Assembly: GCA_029204225.1 (NCBI GenBank)
Contig: CM055106.1
Coordinates: 5,590,361-5,654,360, forward strand
DNA from: Diphasiastrum complanatum
Lineage: Eukaryota > Streptophyta > Lycopodiopsida > Lycopodiales > Lycopodiaceae
Length of the DNA stretch: 64,000 nucleotides
Reading direction: 5' to 3'
Below the pieces are notes generated by a model. It saw nothing but the letters and a program-made list of their open reading frames with translations, had not been told where the DNA came from and made no database searches. A program made the translations under genes and the position numbers. Of the stretch, positions 42,877 to 55,552 are shown piece by piece; position 1 is the stretch's first letter, and each line of letters begins with the position of its first letter.

Positions 42877-43828
42877 TGAATAAACAAAATGTTGCTTTCA
42901 GCCCTCAACCAGACGAAGATGTTCGCTAACACGAAAGTCAGGAGAAACGAAACACAAAAAGTTTTGCGAACACGAACATCAAAGGAGACGAAGACGAACG
43001 GTTCACGAACACAAAAGATTCACGAACGAGAATCTTTTGTGATCCAGTACGAGAGAAAGGCAGACCAGCAAAACGAAACCAACGACGCGACACGAAAAAT
43101 GTCGCAAAACCCATTTTTCCCTCACGCTCCAAAGAATACCAGCAAAGATCACGCAAGTACCCAAAAGTACAAAAATTTGATCTGATGGTATGACGTCAGC
43201 AGATACTCCCTAGGTCGTGGCTAATCTGCCACTCTTGTAATTCCCTGATTAGTTGTAGTTGCTTAATCACTCTAATCTTAGATTTACATAGAGCGACTAT
43301 ACTCACTGAATGATACTTGACATATAGATCAGCAGAGATGACATAACACACATACAGTGTAATGTGGTAGTCTGATGCTAGTAAGCAATCAAGACGAAAT
43401 TACAAAATACATGTCCGCTTGCGTGCGAAGACAATTTTGTCTAGGATCTGTAGATCCAACTATCTGCTAGTAAAGCGAGACGATTACTCGGAGAGAACTG
43501 CATTTCTCCCATGCCAACGCACTATGTGGATTTGCATGCAGTGCTTGAAAAAATTAGAGGAAGATCAATATTGATGATTTTTCTTGTTGTGTCTGATCTC
43601 GAATGCAGATGCGTCTGTTCATTTGAATTCCACACCTTGGTTGAAACTATGTTGAATGCTGCATTAATTTTATAAACGTAAATCAACAGTGCTTGACTAC
43701 ATTTTGGAGGATTGTAGGAGTGATTCAGCTGGCAGTGTCCAGCAATCGCATCTGAACTCCATCCAAATCGCACAAGGATCGTGGTTGTTGTGACTATTTC
43801 TCGATTCTCTCTTATTTGATTTTTTTCA
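42877..43828 (+). repeat. Inner Copia 3' LTR
   Basis: 952 bp, TGAATAAACAAAATG...TTTTTTCA, followed by CTTAC. Confidence 0.93.
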
Positions 43829-43833
43829 CTTAC

Positions 43834-44536
43834 AAAGCATGAGGAGAAGTGATGAAAGTACACAATGTGCTTAGGATCAAGTCTCTCAACAAAGAATTAG
43901 TTTCTATTGGAGAGAAGATTCTAGATGATGAGCTTGTACAAGAGTGATCCTCAATGGCTTAGGAGATGAGTTCTCCAATTTGGTTCAAATTTTTGCCATC
44001 CAAGACACTTTGCCATCAACTGATAAGCTCCATAGTGTGCTAGTGGCTGAAAAGTGCAGGATGCTCAATGCAAAACAATGATGAGTTCCTTATCATTGCA
44101 AGATGGAGATGAGAAACTAAATTTCTTATTCAAGGGCAAGAAGAAGACCAAGGGATCCATGAAGGATCAAGCAAAGGAGGCCAAGGAGGAGGATCAAGCA
44201 TCAAGTTCGAAGGCAAAGGACAAGTCAAGGCTAAAATGCTTCTTTTGTGGAAAGAAGAGGAACTTTGCATCTGAATGCTACAAAAGGCAAAGAGCACAAG
44301 AGGAGGAGAACAAACAAGGAGACCTTGCACATGAAGAGGAGGAAGATGAAGGAGATCTATTCTTGATGGAATTTACATCCTCACCAACAACCAATGACAA
44401 TTCAAGAGACACTTGGTGGATCGATAGTGGGGCAAGTTCCCACATGACTTATGAAAAAGGAACTTCTCAACTTTACACTCTTTCAATGATGCTAAAAAGT
44501 TTGTCTTTACTACAAGTGATGAAGAGTGTAGTATAA
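43834..44536 (+). pseudogene. Outer Copia gag C-terminal half, zinc knuckle and protease
   Basis: Resumes AAAGCATGAGGAGAAG (QSMRRSDES), VILNGLGDEFSNLVQ, LSLQDGDEKLNFLFKGK, knuckle CFFCGKKRNFASEC, acidic linker EEEEDEGDLFLME, protease WWIDSGASSHMTYEKG. Several stops. Coding similarity ceases at about 44536. Confidence 0.87.
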
Positions 44537-47500
44537 GGGAAGCTCCCTAAGATCCTGCTTACAAGATAAAACACAATGGAAAACACACTATAAAGCAACC
44601 ACCCAACCAAGTAGAAGCAACCAATCAACTCTAGAAGCTTCACCCCCAAGTCAAGGAATAAGATACATGAAGGTAGAGTGAAACCGTGGCAATGAATCAA
44701 TGATCACAATGAGGAGTAGGGTGAGTTTGGCGTTAATATATAGAGCCAAAAGCAACCTGGGCACATAGCCATGCATAGCCCTAAGTTCCCTATACATAGA
44801 TTTACCTAGAATAAAGTCCTAAGCATGGACCAACTATTCATGAAATTGCTATTGATAACGCTACACATGCATACACTATCTCATACCTTGTCTAAAGTAA
44901 TTCCATTTAGTGTGTTCTGGGCCTCACAAGGATATTAGTTACTTTCGGGTCACATCCAGTATGACGTGGCATAACTAACAACTTGATTTACTGGAGTACC
45001 GTGTATCCAAGACTAGGAGTATACTGAATCCTACTTACTGGCCATGGACATAACATTCTTCCCTCCTTAAACTACTTTTATTTTTAGAAGCTCTCTAAAC
45101 AGGAAAGAATACCAGGAATAGTTCTTTTAACTTTAAATATCAATCTAGAAAGTCATTATCCTTAGTCTAAATTTCACATCAAACAAGTACTCAGAGATAA
45201 TCCTATTTTCCAAGTGATAATCTCTGCACTAGAGTACAACTCAGGTTTGAAAAGGTACACTAAGCAATAAATTTTCCATCTGGGTTATATTCACCACAAG
45301 TTAGTAACATCACCTTCATGTAAAGCATTTACATGAAACATTGGGTTAAATAACCTAACTTAAGAGATTAAAATTAAAGAAATAATAAAATAAGTATAAT
45401 TGCAGTCTGAAATTATCCACAACTCTGACAGATAATTCATAAGCTTTCAAGTACAAATATCCTTAGAATCCAAATTCTAAGATATGATAATTCATTCAAT
45501 TAGAAACTTTAGGAGAATCATTAAGATATAGAATGATTAAAACTCAACTCTGAGTATCCCAGATACTATTTTGAGTTAAATGCTCTTGTTTCTAGCACCG
45601 AATACAAGAAAATAACATTCATTCATCTTAATAGACTTATCTGTCTCCTATGATAACTAGAGATCCAATCAAATGAAGAACTGTACTCAAGCATCTGCAG
45701 ACCCTAGACTGTAGTAGAATAACATCTACTAGATAAATTTAATTCTCCACAAATAAAATACTTATCATGTGAGAATGTCTGTGAGATCCATAGGTTCTCA
45801 AATAAAATACTGGAGTAGAGAGATTCAAAACACTGATATGAATTCTTACTCAAATAATAGATCAAGAATTAATCATCTCACTTAAGAATCATTACAATTC
45901 CTTATAATTCTCTGACAATAATTAAGTATCTATTTATGATTCGTCAACAATAAATATTTAGATTCATATGATTTGTCAATCATAATTTTCTGAAATCCAA
46001 ACCATACTTAATCATTTACAGGATAATGGAGTATATGTCTAACATAACTCAGGAAAAGTAAGAGTCATTCCAAAAATCTTTCCATTAAGAAAATACTGGA
46101 TTTAGAAATACTTTCAAAACATGATTCTTTAACTGAAGTGCAAGATTCAAGTTCTATAAACAACTGGTAATTAAAGACTGAACGCATACCAAAATGACAA
46201 TTATCTTCCAATAGAAAAACTTTAGATTACAATCCAGAATCACATCTAGATACCCAAATTCCTGCTGAATATCAATTCAGTTATTATTCTTGGATTCATT
46301 ATGATTCGTTATCCAATTGAGCTCTCTGGGATACAATCACTAATGAGCTGAGTCCCTTCCTTAACTAAGGAATACTCTATCCCAAGAATACTGTATATCC
46401 AATGCACACAATTTTAACTGATCTTGGAAACTTTGCTTTGATCACTAAGACAAAAGCACACAATCTTTGAACCAAATCACAAAAGAAATCATATCCAAGC
46501 TCCTATTGGACTCAACAAATACCAATGACTCTTTCTTTTGAGAGTTGAAATAGATATGAAAAGATTTGACACCTAGATTTTCCTTTTCACTTGACTAGTT
46601 CTCTCAACACTTGAGATTCTTGAACAAAAGATGGGCAAACTTAATCACTTCTCTTGGACTCACTCTTGACCCAAATAATCTCACTCTTGAGATTTAGAAT
46701 GAATTTGATTTTATTTGACAACATACTATACCACCAGTTTTCACAAAAGATAGGATCTACACTAGATCACTTTGACATGTACATTTGATTCAAACACATA
46801 GCATTAAGATCCAATCACCCCTTTTGTAATCCCCAAAGAATCTCACTCTTGAGATTTGGAATGGATTTTTAATAGTTTGATAACAACCTATGTCAAGAAT
46901 TTTTCACCAAGCTTTAAAAATCAGACACATAGAGATTCAGAAAGATCCCAACCATGCATGAACACTCAAATATGGACTCCTCCTTGTTCTAGACATCCAC
47001 TGGGATCACAACTTGACCCTCACACTCTCACAAAGAAAGTTGAATAGAACTAATTTGACTTTCATACATACTATATCAATTTTTGCTCAATAAATTGAAT
47101 TCATTCAGCCCTATTGGATTCCACCAATGACTCTACCTCTTAAGAGTTGGAATGAAATTCAAAATCAAAAGTTGTGATTATTCTTTCTCACTAAGATATT
47201 GTGCTTCAAAGAGCTAATGCCACTTAGAAAGATTTGATCACCTAGGAGAAGACAAATTCTCCACCAATAACAACACAAAATGATCTTCTAGATCTTGCCC
47301 TCCACAAAGGAAGGAACTCTTAGAAAATTGGATCTCTCTCTACACATTTTCCATACACACCTCAATGACTTTTTTTCAAGCCTAAAAATCACTCAATCAA
47401 ATTGAGTAGGGTTGAACAATGTGACTTGGATCTCAATCTCCTTTCTAGAACTCTCAATTGAAGCCAATCTATGTCAAATTCTACAAAAGATTTGCATAGA

Positions 47501-47888
47501 TGCTATATATGCACTAGAAACTCTCAAAGGTTTCACTTGGAGGACAGATCCAAAGATGTTTTCTAGCAAATTGATGCTTCTGAAATTGACCCTATCACTC
47601 TTGAACAAATCTAGAGTGATGGTACAATGGATTTCAACCTCTCACCTTGCATATCACTCCTTAATCTATGATTTTTGGCAATACCTCTCTCAACTTTGAC
47701 ATGTACTCAAAAAATCAGAGAAACACATTTAATGCACCTGAATCAAGCCTCAAATTTAATTATTTGGATGATCTAATCCAAGAACAAATCATAGGAATAG
47801 AATCTCTATAGAAAAAGCTTGAATTTGCACTAAAAGTCTCTAAATTTGGGTGTATGAGTCAAATTATGCATCAATTTGAATTTTCCCA
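44537..47888. other. AT-rich non-coding block
   Basis: 3.3 kb without any long or conserved frame. A motif like CTCACTCTTGAGATTTGGAA recurs imperfectly near 46530, 46680, 46845 and 47130. Possibly the non-coding interior or LTR of an unrecognised retroelement. Confidence 0.5.
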
Positions 47889-48250
47889 GCCAAAATAGGT
47901 TCTGTACGTCCCCACACATGTGGAAGGTACACCTACAGCCTACAACAAGTTTTGGTACAAAAAAATTGAATCTAGCTATCAATTCAAACTCTGTACCTCA
48001 AAATTAGCTAGTTTCCACAAACTTGCTATTTGGGAGATTTAGCATCAAACTGAAACATAAGGCTCCAAAACTGGTACTGTACATTTTAGCACGTGTGAAA
48101 AGTACCCCTGCAGCCCACAACAAGTTTTTGTCCATAAATTTTGAGTAGACCTATCCTATCCAACTCGCCACATCAAAATTAGCTAGTTTCTAAAAACTTG
48201 CTAATTTGGGCTTAGTTTTGGATCAACCCCATCAAATCTTCATAAATACT
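47889..48250. repeat. Two ~178-bp diverged direct repeats
   Basis: Units about 47889-48066 and 48067-48250 share GTACWTKYYMSCACRTGTG-like cores, ACAACAAGTTTT, AAAATTAGCTAGTTTC and AACTTGCTA. Further CACATGTG/CACGTG palindromes continue at similar spacing to 49023. Confidence 0.8.
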
Positions 48251-49030
48251 CTTGTACTTGGCTCTGATAACACGTGGAAATCTGCAAAATTGGACCAATA
48301 ATGGATCCTAAAATGATCCACAAGAGTGATTGGATGTTAGATACAATTGATCTACCAATCTACACAAGATTAGTTCAATCTAGATCAACTCTACATGAGA
48401 AAATCTAGCAAGAACAATCATTAATGAAGGGAAATTGTACTTGCTGGTTTCACACGTGTGAAAACCTGTCAGAGTACGGAATCCAGTCTGAAATCAAAAT
48501 ACAACATGATAGAAACTCAAAACATCCAAAACAAATGAAGACAAATGGAGAGATTGACAAGAAATTGCCTCCAAAACCAAGATTGGTGTTGCTTGTTGAT
48601 TATGGCCAAATGTTATATATACAAAAAGTGGAAGCTCGTGGCACTGATCATCCCTCTAATCTCACATGTGTGAGGGTTCTTTGTCATGTGATGATTCATC
48701 ATGCAAAATTGACACTTGGACAAAACCTTCTATTTTGAGCACTTTTGGTCCATTTTTCTTCTATGTAGAGAACTAGGAAAAACTCTTCTAGAAGTGCAAA
48801 TTCGACTTCCTTAGCTTATTCCACACGTGTGAGAATACCTCTAGACATGGGATTTGACACCTAATCTCATGATGTGGCTTCATGCGATCTCTAGATTGAT
48901 GCCATGTGGCATATGACTAAAAAACATGATTTTGGCCTTTTTAGCCAATAGAACTTGATTTAAACTTGTACTACATGAAAAGTACATTTATTTCACATGT
49001 GGGAACAAGCTCCACACATGTGTAATCATC

Positions 49031-50400
49031 CTATATACATAGATTTGGCCTTGACCAAACATACTTTTTGCATTTTTCACACTTTATCTTCATGTTGAAT
49101 TGACTCTCCACAAAATTCTTGAACTTGAGAAAGACATCAAATATGAAATCCTCACTCTTTAGAAGATAAGTCCTACAATATCTACTAAAGTCATCAATGC
49201 AAGTCACAAATATTTTTGCTCCTCCATTACGCAAAGAACTAGTACAATGTAAATCCAAATGTAATAAATGAAAAGACATTTTTGATCTTGAGCTACATCT
49301 AGGATAAGACAACCTTTGTGACTTTGAAACTGAACAAAACTGGGCCAACTTGCACATGGTTAGAAGCAAAAAATACATCAAGTTTGTAGAGCTCACCTTT
49401 TCTCTTGCCTTGAGCAATCAAGACTCCATTCCTTTTGATCAAACAAGAATCACCAACAAATTCAACTTTGAGCCCTTTGTCAAGCATTCCTATTTGTAGA
49501 TGAGAGAAAAATAGGAATAGTACCAATGCCCCTGATAACCACTTTATCACTATTGGCCATGTTGATGACCTTCTTCTCTCCTTCATAAGGCACCAAAGAA
49601 GTGAAGTACTCTTTGTGACATATCATATGAAAGCTTGTTCCATTATCAATTTACCATGGATCAATATCTCCATCATTGGTTAGCAAACAAGAAGACATCA
49701 AAAAAGCATAATCATTTGAGTTTTGATCACCAACACCATCCTCATTGAAATTGCCTTGATTCTCATCTTGATCTCTCTTTTTCTTGAATCAATCACTTGC
49801 AAAATGCCCTTTCACTCTACAATAAAAGCATTTTTAAGTTGGATCTGTCTTTCTTCTTTCCAACAAAAGTAGAAACTCCTCATTCACCAAGATCTCTTAC
49901 AAATCCACCATACTTGGCAAAGTCTTTTGAATAGTAAAACTTTGAACAAGATTAGCATGATCATCCAATAAGCCATTAAGAACAACTTGAACAAGTTCTA
50001 TCCCCTTAATGATTTCATCAATATATGCTAGCTCATGATTAAATGTCTCAACCCTCAAAACAAAAGCATGAGAACTTTCATCCTTCTTTTGCATTCATTG
50101 AAAGATTTTACTCCTAAGGGTTAGAACCCTTGATGTATATTTGGACTCATAAAGCTTCTTCAAAGCTGCCCAAGCCTCACTTGATGAAGTACACTTACCA
50201 TCTAAGTCTTTCTTGAGAAATTCATTAGGCACATTCATCTTGATCACATGTAAAGCTTTCTTTGGCCTCTTTTCATAACTCAATTGATCTTGTGTTGCCA
50301 AAGGTCTCTCCTCCACACCTACAACAATATCCATCAAATCATTCATCTCAAGCAAAGATTCCATCCTCACCTTTCAAGTAGAATAATTTGTTGAGGTAAG
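49031..50400 (-). pseudogene. Copia gag-protease-integrase remnant
   Basis: Gag ALHVIKMNVPNEFLKK, AWAALKKLYESKYTSRVLTL (50370-50095) and KDESSHAFVLRVETFNHELA (50094-49897). Knuckle CFYCRVKGHFASD with its last Cys lost (about 49800). Protease active site altered (IDNGTSFHM in place of IDSGASSHM, about 49640-49660). Integrase CIDDFSRYCRTYLLKSED (about 49210-49150). Many stops. Confidence 0.8.
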
Positions 50401-51027
50401 CCTATCATTGCCGTCCAACATGAAGCCACTTGAGGTTGCCATGTTGCAATGATATGATCTTCTCTTTGAACCTATTCCAACACACTAAGCACTCCCTTGA
50501 AAATCAAGAAGAAATCACAAAGATATGGAAACAATCTAGCCTCTCCTTTTTCTCTTTCTAGCAAATCTTAGCACCTAGAATCTTGATTTCTTGATCACAA
50601 TAGATATAATCACAATATAATGAACTTTTTCCAACACCTAAGATTGAAACACACTCTTGAAAAGTCCAGCAACCTGAAAATCAAGAGATCCTATCAAATT
50701 TAGGGTTACTCCAAAAATGCAAAATATTGAATCAAGCAAAATCTATATGCAAAAACTAGAATCTAGATATCTCATCTAATACAATGTACCATCCACAATC
50801 ACAAGCAATTTTTGTCTCCACATTCCAATAAGTGGTTTTAAAAATCGGTTATCCATAAGTATTTTGACCTAAAATGACTTTAAGATCACAATGATCCAAA
50901 CTTTATACTTGAAACTACAAGATTTGAGCTAGAAACACCTCCAAATCCACATATTCATGGCGCCCTCAAATCCTCCTCTAGATTTGGAAAATCCACCAAC
51001 TTTGGCTTGCAACCTACTCTGATACCA

Positions 51028-51525
51028 TGTGAAAAAATACAGATCCAAAACACATTAGAGGATCAACAAGATCTTGGGCCAATTTGGTTGCAGATCTAGA
51101 AATAGCTAGAAGATAAAAATCACTACTTTATGCATGCTAGAACTTAGAAATGCACAAAGATTTGATCATGAACACTTAGATATGACTTAGTAGTCATTTG
51201 GCCACTTAGATAAGACTTAGTAGTCATTTGAACACTTAGATATGACTTACTAGTCATTTGGCCACTTGCCCCAAACTTGACCTAATTTGAAAACTTTTAG
51301 ATACTTAATCAAAAACCTAGTTTTTAGTGACTAGATACAATGTATCTATATTAGCCAATTAGAATGGGTCCAAATCCGACCTCATCCACTTATCTACTTG
51401 CCAAAAATAGTAAATCCACTATTTAGGCCCTTATTGACAAATATGAAACTATCTCTAAGTTGAGAATACAAGTTGGCCTCCAAAAATGCCAATAAACCAA
51501 CAAAACTAGTTGACAATTTTTCACA
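51028..51525 (-). repeat. Copia 5' LTR (498 bp) with internal 30-bp repeats
   Basis: TGTGAAAAA...TTTTTCACA inverted termini, adjacent to the PBS. Contains three 30-bp units ([A/G]MCACTTAGATATGACTTAG) at 51171, 51201 and 51231. Confidence 0.82.
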
Positions 51526-54500
51526 TGCCACGTATTGGCACAACTGTTGGAGCTTGGTCCCACCAGTAGTAGACTTGCCATGCAGGACCGCCCTTAGAAG
51601 ATAGTACTAGATATATTCAATGTGTGGAGAAAAAGTATGCAATATCATCGCTTCTTTTGATTATAGTCTTTTATGTTTATTTGATTGTATGCTAGTAAAA
51701 TTATTGTTGTATTTCAATTCTCTGATGATTTGGAGTGTGGGTGAGCGGAGAATCACATAGCAGTGTTCTGCCATCATATCGAAATTCAACTCTACTCCTG
51801 AAGCTAGATATATTATATATATATATGATTGTTGCCTTCACTTTCCAGGTCAAGTTTTGCACAAGACTAGAATTAATAAAATTATATTGTCCAGTACAAT
51901 ACTTATCTCTTGACTTTTCATTGTTTCTTTCAAACAAAATTAAATCATTAGACAAAATTGAAGTAGTACTAAGACCCATCATACTCATAATCAATCAAAT
52001 TAATTTATAATTTCAAATTTTGTTTACCCATCTCAATAACTTGAGCTGCAAGTCTCTTCCATTCTAGGAGCATTTCAGTACGTGTTCGAGCTTATTGCAA
52101 ATAGAATAGAGATTTGTATTTTTAGCTTTATTCTGGGACATCTACTTCCTTTCCTGGAATCTGTTGCCATTTGATTTGGCTCGTAGAAATATTTGTTATG
52201 AGTTCTCTCCCAAACTTGTTTCTTTTTCTTTTTTTGGTTTGAATGCCAATAAATTTGCATGGAATTTCTTCTTTGATGCCACTGCCATGGAATTATAAGC
52301 TTTTGCGATTTTTACGACATCATCAAAAGATTGAAGCACATTTTTCCTACGTTCGTTCTAATAATCGGTCGAGGAACCTAGGAAGAATTGCCAATCAAAT
52401 GATGGAACTTTATTTCACCTACCATAGGTGCTAGTTCTTTCTTCTCTCCCAAAAATTGTTCTGGTTGGAAAGCCAAATTCAACGAGGAAATTACATTGTC
52501 CTGATTCAACAAAAATTTCATTTGTTGATCCTACAAATGGTTTCAATCATTCATTTTCGTGAATGACACACTCACTTGCAGGCAAACTTGGAATAAGTTG
52601 GCATGAGATCCATTTCACTTGGACTTGGAATTCCATCAATCATTATCAATTACCTATTATAGAAAATTGCTATCAATATTTCGAATCATGCTAGCATGGG
52701 ATATTTAAAATCTCAATGCTACTTACATTTATATATTGTGGGGATGAATACATTGCTTATTATTGGAATAAATGATTAGCAATTATGATTCTTTTTTCTT
52801 AAAAGGATAGGGTGCTACTTGAAATAGACCACTGATCTTTTTCTTTTTCTATCATACCATGAGAATACTTATTGTTGTTGCCTGGATTGCCTTCTAAAAA
52901 AAAGAAATTGTTAGCTTTGTTTGTACCAGTTTTATTTATTTTGTGTAGAACCACCCTATTGAGTAGATCTTTTATCTTGTTCCTTTGATGATATTAAATT
53001 TCATGTTTTGTTTTGTGATTTAATCTTGTGAAATCTTTTACTCATGTCATTTCTTTGTTATCAACAAATGGTTCTTTCTTGAAATTTCCCCCATCTTGAT
53101 GGCAATTTATTACTTTATTAGCTTAGTAGATAAATTTCCTAACTAGTCATGGATAACTTTACGCTTTCGATTGTTAGAATATGATTTGGGTTAAGTTTGT
53201 GGTCCACATTTGGTCTAGGCTTGCCTATCATCATCATGGTTTTTTGTTGATAATGCTTCACAAGCTTTTAATTTGGGTAGGATTGAATGGCTCTTTCTTA
53301 GAAGGCATTTTATTTGATGTTTTCATAGTAGACTCTAGACGTTTCTCAATGTAGTAGACTTCAGATGCTTTTTGCCAAGTAGTTGATTTCTTTGCCTGTT
53401 TTTATAGTGTGTCTAATGTTAGATAACTTGATTGTACTTCTTCTTAGAAAGTCATTTTTTTGTTTAGTTTTATTGGTATGCCAAATGGTCTTTCAATTTT
53501 TTCCATGCTAATTCTAGGCTTGCTATGTTGTTCCCTGCTTCCAACTTTGTAAAGTGTAACATCATTTTTTGTTTGAAATTCCTTGAATATTCTAAAACAA
53601 AACAGAACAAACACCAAAAAATGAGTAGAGCCTTGAATGAGTACGAGCAAGAATTTCTAATTTTCCCTAGTGAACAAATGCATAGAATTCTCTAGAGGGC
53701 ACAAAATGAAAAACTGCCTCTACACCATTTTAATACACAAATCCATTGAGAAATCAATTACCTTGTCATAAGTCTCCATCTTTGTTTCAAGTTAACTTGG
53801 AGTAATGGCACCTAATGGATGAAGTTACATCATGATGCTTTAAAGATTATATCTGTTTGAATGATTCTTAGTCAAAAACCTTTTTGGAGTCGAAGGTGAG
53901 TTGAAAGCTCAAAGAAAACAATATTGGATAGATACAGGATGGAGCCAAAAAAGTGTTCACTCAAGTTACTCGTAATGTAGTTGACACATGTTCAAGAGAA
54001 GGCTAACACACAAATCATTTTTTCAACTATTGTTATCCTAGTACCAAAAAATCAATATATAGCTCTTCATAAAGGGTTGATTTTGCACACATGCCAAAAT
54101 TTCCATTGACTTATTTTTCAAAAAACAAATTCCTATTGCAATATGGGACGCCTTTCAGAATTTTCATCTACTCGAACAATGAGGCATTGATGGAACATTC
54201 ACCTAATTTGTGGCACATGTTTCGGAACATGTTCTAGAACATGTTTCATTCCGGAATGAGCAACTATGCTCTACTAAAGGGACAATGCCTAGTCACACTT
54301 GGATTGGTAAGTACCCATGAACATTATTGATAGAAACAAAAATGACCTAGATACCTAGCAAAAAGTTTCAAAATGGCATATCCCTTGGCTTCACAACAAC
54401 CTCCAAAGATTCACATGGCTGGAATCCTACTATTGAGAAAAATGATGAATCATACATGCCATAATGTGATTTTTCAAGCAATGAAGACCTTCTAAGACCT

Positions 54501-55300
54501 TGGGTCAAATTTATATAATTACCATGAGACCATGCAACCTTTCTAGAAATTGTTATTTATGACCTTTCCATCTCCACTATGAAGGTTCAAATCTTACACG
54601 AGTGAAGGCTTATCTAGGTGAACATGTAGTTTTAAGCTACAACTTTCTTCCTTCAAGGATCATAAACAAGGGATACATGCCTATTCCAATGAAGGTAAAT
54701 AGAAAATATGAAATCCTCTCATGATTGGACTTACTTTTAGGTTGAACCTGCTGACAGAGGAATTAATAAGCTTACATGGATCAACTTAATGTTGTAGTAA
54801 AACGTTCCCACATGATAATCACTCCAACAAGCTTCTTGGAAGTACCCCAGTTCTTGAATACATCTAATCCATTCTTCTAGATTCTTTGAAAAGAGGCCAA
54901 CTAAACAATTAGCTTATAGTTTATTGTACAGTGGTGGCTTTTGTTTTGTGAGATAGAGATACAAAGATTGGAATGTCACAAACAACTGTTTACATTGCTC
55001 ATATCGAGGAGATATAATGATTACACGACCTTATGATACATTGGAGTGAGAAAACTTGGGCATTTTTCAAGTACATTTTCTGCGAGTTTGGCGAGTAAAA
55101 TTTTTGTGGGTTTTGCAAGTAAGCTAACACAATTTGCAAAAAGATTTACTTGCATAATGTCAAAACCTGGAAAGGGCAAGAAACTACAGCATGGATCTCC
55201 ATGAATTTTATATGTACTCTCTTTACCAATCATAATCTAAGTAAGTTTTTGAGTCAATTTGAGTGCAATCAAGTTTTGCTTGTATTTCCTTCTCTCTCTA
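51526..55300. other. AT-rich intergenic DNA, nothing firm
   Basis: No conserved reading frame. Contains a perfect 20-bp palindrome at 54226-54245. The end of this block probably includes the 5' LTR of the next Copia copy, whose start I cannot place. Confidence 0.5.
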
Positions 55301-55552
55301 CCTGAGGGCAAACTACTCTATTCTCTCTTTACCCGAGGAGAGGAGCTTAATTTGCCTTAGAATTTTCATGATGTACTTTTCCCACTTGTGAAACCACTTT
55401 GGTTATCAATCTATGCATCTATCTTTGCCTCTTTGCCTTAGATTTTGACATAGTTCCTTGATTTCAATCTAGTGCTGATCTAAAGTGCATAACCTTTGCT
55501 TAGGAGATCATTCTCACACATTAGGGCATTCCCACACTTGTGAATTTTCACA

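Larger units (their letters stand above)
39158..43828 (+). mobile_element. Inner Copia LTR retrotransposon, full length, RT deleted
   Basis: 4671 bp. LTRs 39158-40142 (985 bp) and 42877-43828 (952 bp) both start TGAAKAAACAAAATG and end TTCA. Target duplication CTTAC at 39153-39157 and 43829-43833. PBS TGGTATCAGAGCC at 40144-40156 (tRNA-Met type). Purine-rich GAGAGGGAGC precedes the 3' LTR. The internal region is only 2.7 kb because the RT and most of RNase H are missing. Gag, knuckles, protease and integrase remain, with breaks. Confidence 0.95.
38828..44536 (+). mobile_element. Older Copia copy (gag-protease), split by an inner Copia element
   Basis: The plus-strand gag is interrupted at 39157/43829 and resumes after the CTTAC duplication. 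Removing 39158-43833 restores NQILQSMRRSDES, which matches the related copy at 56620 (NQIFQSSQKSDES). Coding similarity ends soon after the protease at 44536. LTRs not located. Confidence 0.85.
49031..51525 (-). mobile_element. Minus-strand Copia remnant with 5' LTR
   Basis: LTR 51028-51525, PBS complement CTACTCTGATACCA at 51014-51027, then gag, knuckle, protease and integrase fragments down to 49031, where similarity stops. Same gag subfamily as the copies at 38828 and 56400. The 3' part including RT is absent. Confidence 0.85.

Noticed and set aside
48257-48275. GGCTCTGATAACACG resembling a Copia primer-binding-site complement
   Set aside because: No matching LTR pair, TG...CA boundary or adjacent gag could be found. 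It may be chance or a decayed edge.
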